Below, in pieces: positions 41,892-45,644 of a DNA stretch of 45,644 nt; within the stretch, counting starts at the first letter, position 1; each line of letters opens with the position of its first letter. The stretch spans positions 1-45,644 of the forward strand of contig DJVY01000223.1 of NCBI GenBank assembly GCA_002440885.1, read 5' to 3'. The notes beneath the pieces are model-generated. The model was given only the letters and a program-made list of their open reading frames with translations, did not search any database and was not told the origin of the DNA. The position numbers and the translations under genes were made by a program. This stretch comes from Bacteroidales bacterium UBA6244 (lineage in GTDB: Bacteria; Bacteroidota; Bacteroidia; Bacteroidales; F082).

Positions 41892-43672
41892 TCTCCCCGG
41901 TAAATTTCTTCAATCAGGTGCTTGTACTTACTCATGATGGGTTTGCGCTTTAGCTTTTGCGTAGGTGACAGATCGCCACTTTCGGGTGTCCAGCTTTCGC
42001 AGATGAGCCTGAAAACCTTGATTTGTGCTACCTTCTCAAATTCATGATTGTACTTGTCCAGTTCTTTTTGATACCGGGCTAGTACTTTGGGATGCCTGAC
42101 CAGATCTTTGTTGTCGATATACTTCACCTTGTGGATGGTGCACCAGTTGTGTAAAAAGATGAAGTCGGGAACGATAAGGGCGGCTGTAAATCGTTCGTTT
42201 TCACCGATAACTATGAGTTGGTCAATAAACTGCGATTCTTTGAATTTGTTTTCAATTACCTGAGGTGCTACATATTTTCCACCCGAAAGTTTGAAAATTT
42301 CCTTTTTACGGTCGGTAATGGTGAGCATGCGGTGCTCATCGAGTGTGCCAATGTCGCCGGTATGAAACCAACCATCCTTATCGATGGCCTCGGCCGTAAG
42401 TTCGGGCTCTTTATAATAGCCTTTCATCAGGTTTTCACCTTTGCATAATATTTCGCCATCCTCGGCGATTTTTACCTGAATACCTCTTGGAACAATGCCC
42501 GTCGAGCCAAAACGTACCTGAGGATAGAATGAATTGGTTGCTGACACGATAGGCGACATTTCGGTGAGGCCAAACCCTTCCTGAACATAAATTTTGGCTG
42601 CCCAGAAAATTCGTGCCAGACGTGGTTGTAAGGCCGCGCCTCCCGAGATAACTCCCCTTAGCTCACCCCCCAAAGCTTCGCGCCATTTGCTGAAAATAAG
42701 CTTGTTAGCCAGAGCCAGTTGCATGTTGTACCAAAGACTTCTGTTTTTAGGGTTGGGATCGTATCGGTCGCCGACTTTTACAGCCCAGAAAAAAATACCC
42801 TTTTTAACTCCTGTTAATTCTCTGCCTTTGTTGATAATTTTGTCGTAAACTTTTTCAAATACCCTAGGCACGGTGATAAAGGTGTTGGCTTTGATTTCGG
42901 CCAGGTTTTTGCCAATGGTCTCTACGCTTTCTGCGTAGTAAATAGCCAGTCCTTTCGATTGCCACAGGTAGTTGCCCACACGCTCAAGTACATGCGAGAG
43001 TGGAAGAAAACTCAATGCGCGGTCGCCAGGGTTGAGGTAAGTAACAAATTGATGTGCCAGCAAAAAATTGCTTACCACATTGCGGTGGGTAAGCATAACG
43101 CCTTTCGACAGACCCGTTGTGCCTGAGGTGTAAATCAGGGTGAGCAAATCTTCGGGCGAAACAGCATCTTTGGCCTTTTTAAGTTCTTGTCTTAGTTCGG
43201 CCTCTTTGTCAGGGTTGTAAGTTTTTAGTTCATCCCAGTTTTTAACATTATCCACTGGTTCAATGGAGTATATCTCCTCCAGTGTAGGGATTTGATCGAA
43301 AAGCGGCTTTATTTTTATATACATCTCTTCGTCTGACACGATGATAATCCGTGAGTCGGAATGAGCCAGAATGTGTAGGTAGTCGTTGTCGCTGATGGTC
43401 GGATAAATGCCCACATGTACGCAGCCAATCTGTGCCATGCCGAAATCGATAAAATTCCATTCAGGGCGGTTGTTTGTTACAGTAGCAATTTTATCTCCTT
43501 TTTTGAACCCCCGCGACAAAAGACCAAGGCTAAAAGCGTCTACCTGGCTTCGGTAATCTGCGGTGCTAAAAGTTTCCCAGCGGTCGTTGCGCTTCACGGC
43601 AAGAGCCACTTCCATCGCAAAGTTTTCTTCGGCATTGGCCAGCACATCAAACGTGCGTGATATTTTGGTCAT
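41888..43672 (-). CDS. long-chain fatty acid-CoA ligase (AMP-forming)
   Basis: A 594-residue adenylate-forming enzyme that activates fatty acids to acyl-CoA through an acyl-AMP. The phosphate loop YTSGTTGLSKG is near residue 185, GFGLTEMSP carries motif A5, GWFHTGDIG motif A7, and ITDRKKEIFKLSGGKYV motif A8 with the hinge. The form is the long-chain (FAA1/COG1022) type rather than FadD. It probably acts at the inner membrane face for fatty acid uptake or lipid recycling. The gene is convergent with, and overlaps by four bases, the 25-residue-repeat gene. It has its own promoter upstream. Confidence 0.94.
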   Translation of the reverse strand: MTKISRTFDVLANAEENFAMEVALAVKRNDRWETFSTADYRSQVDAFSLGLLSRGFKKGDKIATVTNNRPEWNFIDFGMAQIGCVHVGIYPTISDNDYLHILAHSDSRIIIVSDEEMYIKIKPLFDQIPTLEEIYSIEPVDNVKNWDELKTYNPDKEAELRQELKKAKDAVSPEDLLTLIYTSGTTGLSKGVMLTHRNVVSNFLLAHQFVTYLNPGDRALSFLPLSHVLERVGNYLWQSKGLAIYYAESVETIGKNLAEIKANTFITVPRVFEKVYDKIINKGRELTGVKKGIFFWAVKVGDRYDPNPKNRSLWYNMQLALANKLIFSKWREALGGELRGVISGGAALQPRLARIFWAAKIYVQEGFGLTEMSPIVSATNSFYPQVRFGSTGIVPRGIQVKIAEDGEILCKGENLMKGYYKEPELTAEAIDKDGWFHTGDIGTLDEHRMLTITDRKKEIFKLSGGKYVAPQVIENKFKESQFIDQLIVIGENERFTAALIVPDFIFLHNWCTIHKVKYIDNKDLVRHPKVLARYQKELDKYNHEFEKVAQIKVFRLICESWTPESGDLSPTQKLKRKPIMSKYKHLIEEIYRGD

Positions 43673-43703
43673 ATTTATGGTGTATTGTTAAAAAATAACG
43701 AAC

Positions 43704-43711
43704 CAAATGTA
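43704..43711 (-). promoter_or_regulatory. -7 element TACATTTG of the acyl-CoA ligase gene
   Basis: Minus-strand TACATTTG matches the consensus and lies 31 bases before the ATG, giving a leader of about 27 bases. The same core precedes rpoN. Confidence 0.5.
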
Positions 43712-43753
43712 ATATTTATTTGATTACCAAAATACAATATTTATCACAAGAGT

Positions 43754-44173
43754 CTATCGGTTGTGACGGGGTGTTCTTTTTCCCCGCCTTTCATTGGGCT
43801 GGGGTTGGTTTATTCTTCCCAGATTTCTGGTTCTGGGCATTTCCTGCAATCTTTCTATTTGCTGTTCAGTAAGATAAGGTTCGAGTTCTTCGATAAGCTC
43901 TTCGTACAGATCATATTGGGTGTGCTTAAACTCAACAAGAAGTTCGCGGTTTTTTCCCGCATATTGGTTCAAAATCGGCTTAATCTGATCGATTTGTTCG
44001 GGTGTGGGTTCGATGGTTCGGAACAGTTGACGGTGAAATCCGGCCGGTGTATAGTAGCTGTGCAAATCTTGAACTTTTGAACGCACCAATCGTCCGTTAA
44101 CTAAAAAGCCAATAGTAAAACCTATAATCAGCATAATAAGCAGCAGTGCCGCGTAAGTTATTTTGCGTTTCAT
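43754..44173 (-). CDS. single-pass membrane protein with Spy/CpxP-like periplasmic part
   Basis: A 139-residue protein with one N-terminal membrane segment (about 6-26) and a helical periplasmic part containing the PTPEQIDQIKPIL stretch and YLTEQQIERLQEM, the LTxxQ pattern of Spy, CpxP and zinc-resistance (heavy-metal sensor) proteins. The tail is very basic (RRGKRTPRHNR). It overlaps the anti-sigma-like gene by four bases, so it is the third gene of the sigma operon. It may sense envelope stress or metal, or act as a holdase for the pathway; this is inference from the family and context. Confidence 0.78.
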   Translation of the reverse strand: MKRKITYAALLLIMLIIGFTIGFLVNGRLVRSKVQDLHSYYTPAGFHRQLFRTIEPTPEQIDQIKPILNQYAGKNRELLVEFKHTQYDLYEELIEELEPYLTEQQIERLQEMPRTRNLGRINQPQPNERRGKRTPRHNR

Positions 44174-44562
44174 GGTGTTGAAATTAAAAAGGTAAATAAT
44201 TCTTCGTCAGGTGTATAATCCGACAGCCCGTAAAGTGTGTTCAGGTCGAACGATCCATCGGTGAAATAGATGGTGAGGAGCAGAGCTGCAATAGCCGCCG
44301 CTCCGGTTAGTGCGATTCGTTTAAACAAAACAACAAAATCGTCTTTTGTAGTTTTCTGTGTTGTTTTTGACAAAACTGAATCCACAAAGTTCCCTGAAAA
44401 TTGAGGCTTGTATCCCGAGAGTCTATCTCTTAGATCAGCAATTTGCTTTTGCTCTTCGAGCAAAGCTTCGTTTTGCTGAAGTGCTTCAGTAAGTCTTTGT
44501 TGTTCGTCAGTACTGAGGTCTTCTTCAAACGATCTGATTAACAGTTTTCTGAGGTATTTCAT
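44170..44562 (-). CDS. putative anti-sigma factor, single membrane segment
   Basis: A 130-residue protein with a cytoplasmic N-terminal part (about 1-80) opening MKYLRKLLIRSFEEDLSTDEQQRL, one membrane segment (about 83-102), and a short periplasmic tail with acidic residues. The DLSTDEQQRL segment is how many anti-sigma proteins of ECF systems start. The usual zinc HxxxCxxC motif is absent, because the protein has no cysteine. It overlaps the sigma gene by 38 bases and the Spy-like gene by four, so it is co-translated. It likely binds the adjacent sigma factor at the membrane and releases it on a signal. Confidence 0.75.
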   Translation of the reverse strand: MKYLRKLLIRSFEEDLSTDEQQRLTEALQQNEALLEEQKQIADLRDRLSGYKPQFSGNFVDSVLSKTTQKTTKDDFVVLFKRIALTGAAAIAALLLTIYFTDGSFDLNTLYGLSDYTPDEELFTFLISTP

Positions 44563-45118
44563 CGTGGTAGTTTTTTATATTCAAAATCTCTTTTAGTTTC
44601 TGTTGCGCCCTCGACAACCTCGACAACACTGTACCTTGAGGAATGTCAAGTATTTCGGCAGTTTCTTTGGTCGGATATCCCTGAATGAGTCGTATCACCA
44701 CCACACTCCTGAATTCAGGGTCGAGTTGTCGCAGGGCGTATTCAAGCTCTTCCTTTTCGTCCTTTATGTTAAACACATCCTCAGATGCAAGGGGCAAAAC
44801 CGGGTCAGTGTTCAAGCTGATCCACCGACGTTTGTTCCTTTTTTTGATCAGGTTTAACGATAAGTTAATCGCTATGCGTGTCAGATAAGTTTTTAAAGAA
44901 GCTTCACCTTTGTACTGTTTCATGGCGTGGTAAAACCTGATAAACGTTTCCTGTCCAATATCTTCAGCATCTGTAGTTGATCCCAGCATGCCCATTACAG
45001 TGCGTGCGACCGACTGTTCATGTGTTTCCACAATTCGGCGGAAAGCCGCATGACTGCCCGAAAGCGCCTGCCTGACTAGCAACAAGTCGTCGTGGTGTAT
45101 TTTAGTACTGGTCGTCAA
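44525..45118 (-). CDS. ECF-type RNA polymerase sigma factor
   Basis: A 197-residue sigma-70 family factor. Region 2 is clear (about 20-90), with TDAEDIGQETFIRFYHAM for core binding and -10 recognition, and region 4 (about 130-180) has a helix-turn-helix around YPTKETAEILDIPQGTVLSRLSRA. There is no region 1 or 3. The only usable start in frame is a TTG at 45118; the first ATG in frame would remove most of region 2. The gene overlaps the anti-sigma-like gene by 38 bases. Its targets are unknown, but such factors often transcribe their own operon. Confidence 0.92.
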   Translation of the reverse strand: MTTSTKIHHDDLLLVRQALSGSHAAFRRIVETHEQSVARTVMGMLGSTTDAEDIGQETFIRFYHAMKQYKGEASLKTYLTRIAINLSLNLIKKRNKRRWISLNTDPVLPLASEDVFNIKDEKEELEYALRQLDPEFRSVVVIRLIQGYPTKETAEILDIPQGTVLSRLSRAQQKLKEILNIKNYHDEIPQKTVNQIV

Positions 45119-45176
45119 TACAACTGTTTTAGTGTTTGGACATATCTTTTCGCTTTTTTATTCCCGCTGTGTTGAA

Positions 45177-45611
45177 TTAAAAGAGATCGCCCATTAAATA
45201 CCAATAGCCCACGCAAAGTATCACGCCTTCGGTTACTATTGCCGTGACCATTAGTGGGATAGCTTCTTTGCGGTGCGAATAGTATTTTCGCATAAGAAAA
45301 GCTCCCAGGATGATGGATATTAAAATCGGTGTCAGAAAAACCAATGTGTGCAATCCGTATTTTGAAGTTAGGCGTACTAAAAGTCGGTTTCGTCGTGTAA
45401 ACTTTTTGCGTCTGCTTCGTCGTAATTTCCTTTTTTGCCTTAAACTACGATAAGGCCGAAGCAAGAAATCGGGTGTTATGGCTCTGAATAAGGGTTTTAT
45501 GTGAAGATTGGTGAGGAGGAGTATTTTGCTGAAATAATAGAAAAGGAAAAAGCCAAGCAATCCTCCCGGTATCATCACCAACATGGTTGTCCATAAATCT
45601 ACACCTATCAT
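45177..45611 (-). CDS. small membrane protein of unknown function
   Basis: A 144-residue protein with a first hydrophobic segment (about 5-33), a central strongly basic stretch (about 55-80, runs of Arg and Lys such as RRSRRKKFTRRNR), and two C-terminal membrane segments (about 85-108 and 117-138). The basic part should lie in the cytoplasm and may contact membrane phospholipid or nucleic acid. I do not recognise a family. It is 58 bases upstream of the sigma operon on the same strand, so it may be part of that transcription unit, though no evidence proves it. Confidence 0.7.
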   Translation of the reverse strand: MIGVDLWTTMLVMIPGGLLGFFLFYYFSKILLLTNLHIKPLFRAITPDFLLRPYRSLRQKRKLRRSRRKKFTRRNRLLVRLTSKYGLHTLVFLTPILISIILGAFLMRKYYSHRKEAIPLMVTAIVTEGVILCVGYWYLMGDLF

Positions 45612-45644
45612 ATGGCTATAAATGGGGGTGTAAAAGTACTTTAC

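Noticed and set aside
1..45644. Possible tRNA, rRNA, CRISPR arrays, integrases and transposases.
   Set aside because: None seen in the intergenic regions or in the recognised proteins.

Overview
The window looks like chromosome from a member of the Bacteroidota (Bacteroidales-like). Three things support this. Several large secreted proteins end in type IX secretion (T9SS) C-terminal sorting domains. Many genes are preceded by the Bacteroidota promoter core TAnnTTTG, often with an upstream TTG, rather than by a strong Shine-Dalgarno sequence. The housekeeping proteins (AsnRS, eukaryotic-type GlyRS, OxyR/Dps) also resemble that phylum. I see no rRNA, tRNA, CRISPR array, integrase, transposase or phage gene. 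No stretch above 300 bases lacks a gene; the longest gap (33499-33779) holds a weak terminator and a promoter.

Layout. 117-3227: a P-loop nucleotide-kinase-like protein and a LOG-family phosphoribohydrolase (minus), diverging from TatD nuclease and type I asparaginase (plus). 3279-5502: a peroxide-defence block, with dps and a 1-Cys peroxiredoxin (minus) diverging from oxyR. 5504-9589: a radical SAM protein, a long-chain polyprenyl diphosphate synthase, and a pabA / pabB-pabC set for p-aminobenzoate (folate) synthesis. 9599-15260, all minus: YitT-family membrane protein; an rpoN - PAP2-like - LpxR-like run that suggests a link to lipid A or envelope remodelling; asnS.

15429-29341 is the most distinctive part, about 14 kb of envelope and secretion genes: a putative secreted metalloprotease (DUF922-like), a small lipoprotein, and three gingipain-like C25 cysteine peptidases of 1194-1324 residues with T9SS signals. 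A LolC/LolE-like permease sits between the second and third. The peptidases are mosaic. The first resembles the third in its catalytic half and the second in its C-terminal half. Two of the three carry Ala-His-Cys instead of Gly-His-Gly at the catalytic histidine.

29414-45611: ferritin, a DUF3109 protein, ornithine carbamoyltransferase, a zinc-ribbon protein plus glycyl-tRNA synthetase, a T9SS protein built of exact 31-residue repeats, a carbonic-anhydrase-like protein, NhaA, an acyltransferase, an orphan hybrid histidine kinase, class II aldolase, a small protein of exact 25-residue repeats, a long-chain acyl-CoA ligase, and an overlapping ECF sigma / putative anti-sigma / Spy-like operon.

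Promoter-like TAnnTTTG elements can be placed before about twenty genes. They move several starts downstream of the longest open frame and suggest leaderless mRNAs for at least three genes. I found no single system that is plainly new. The best candidates for new biology are the mosaic gingipain-like locus, the two regular repeat proteins, the rpoN-LpxR operon and the sigma-factor operon with an atypical anti-sigma factor.
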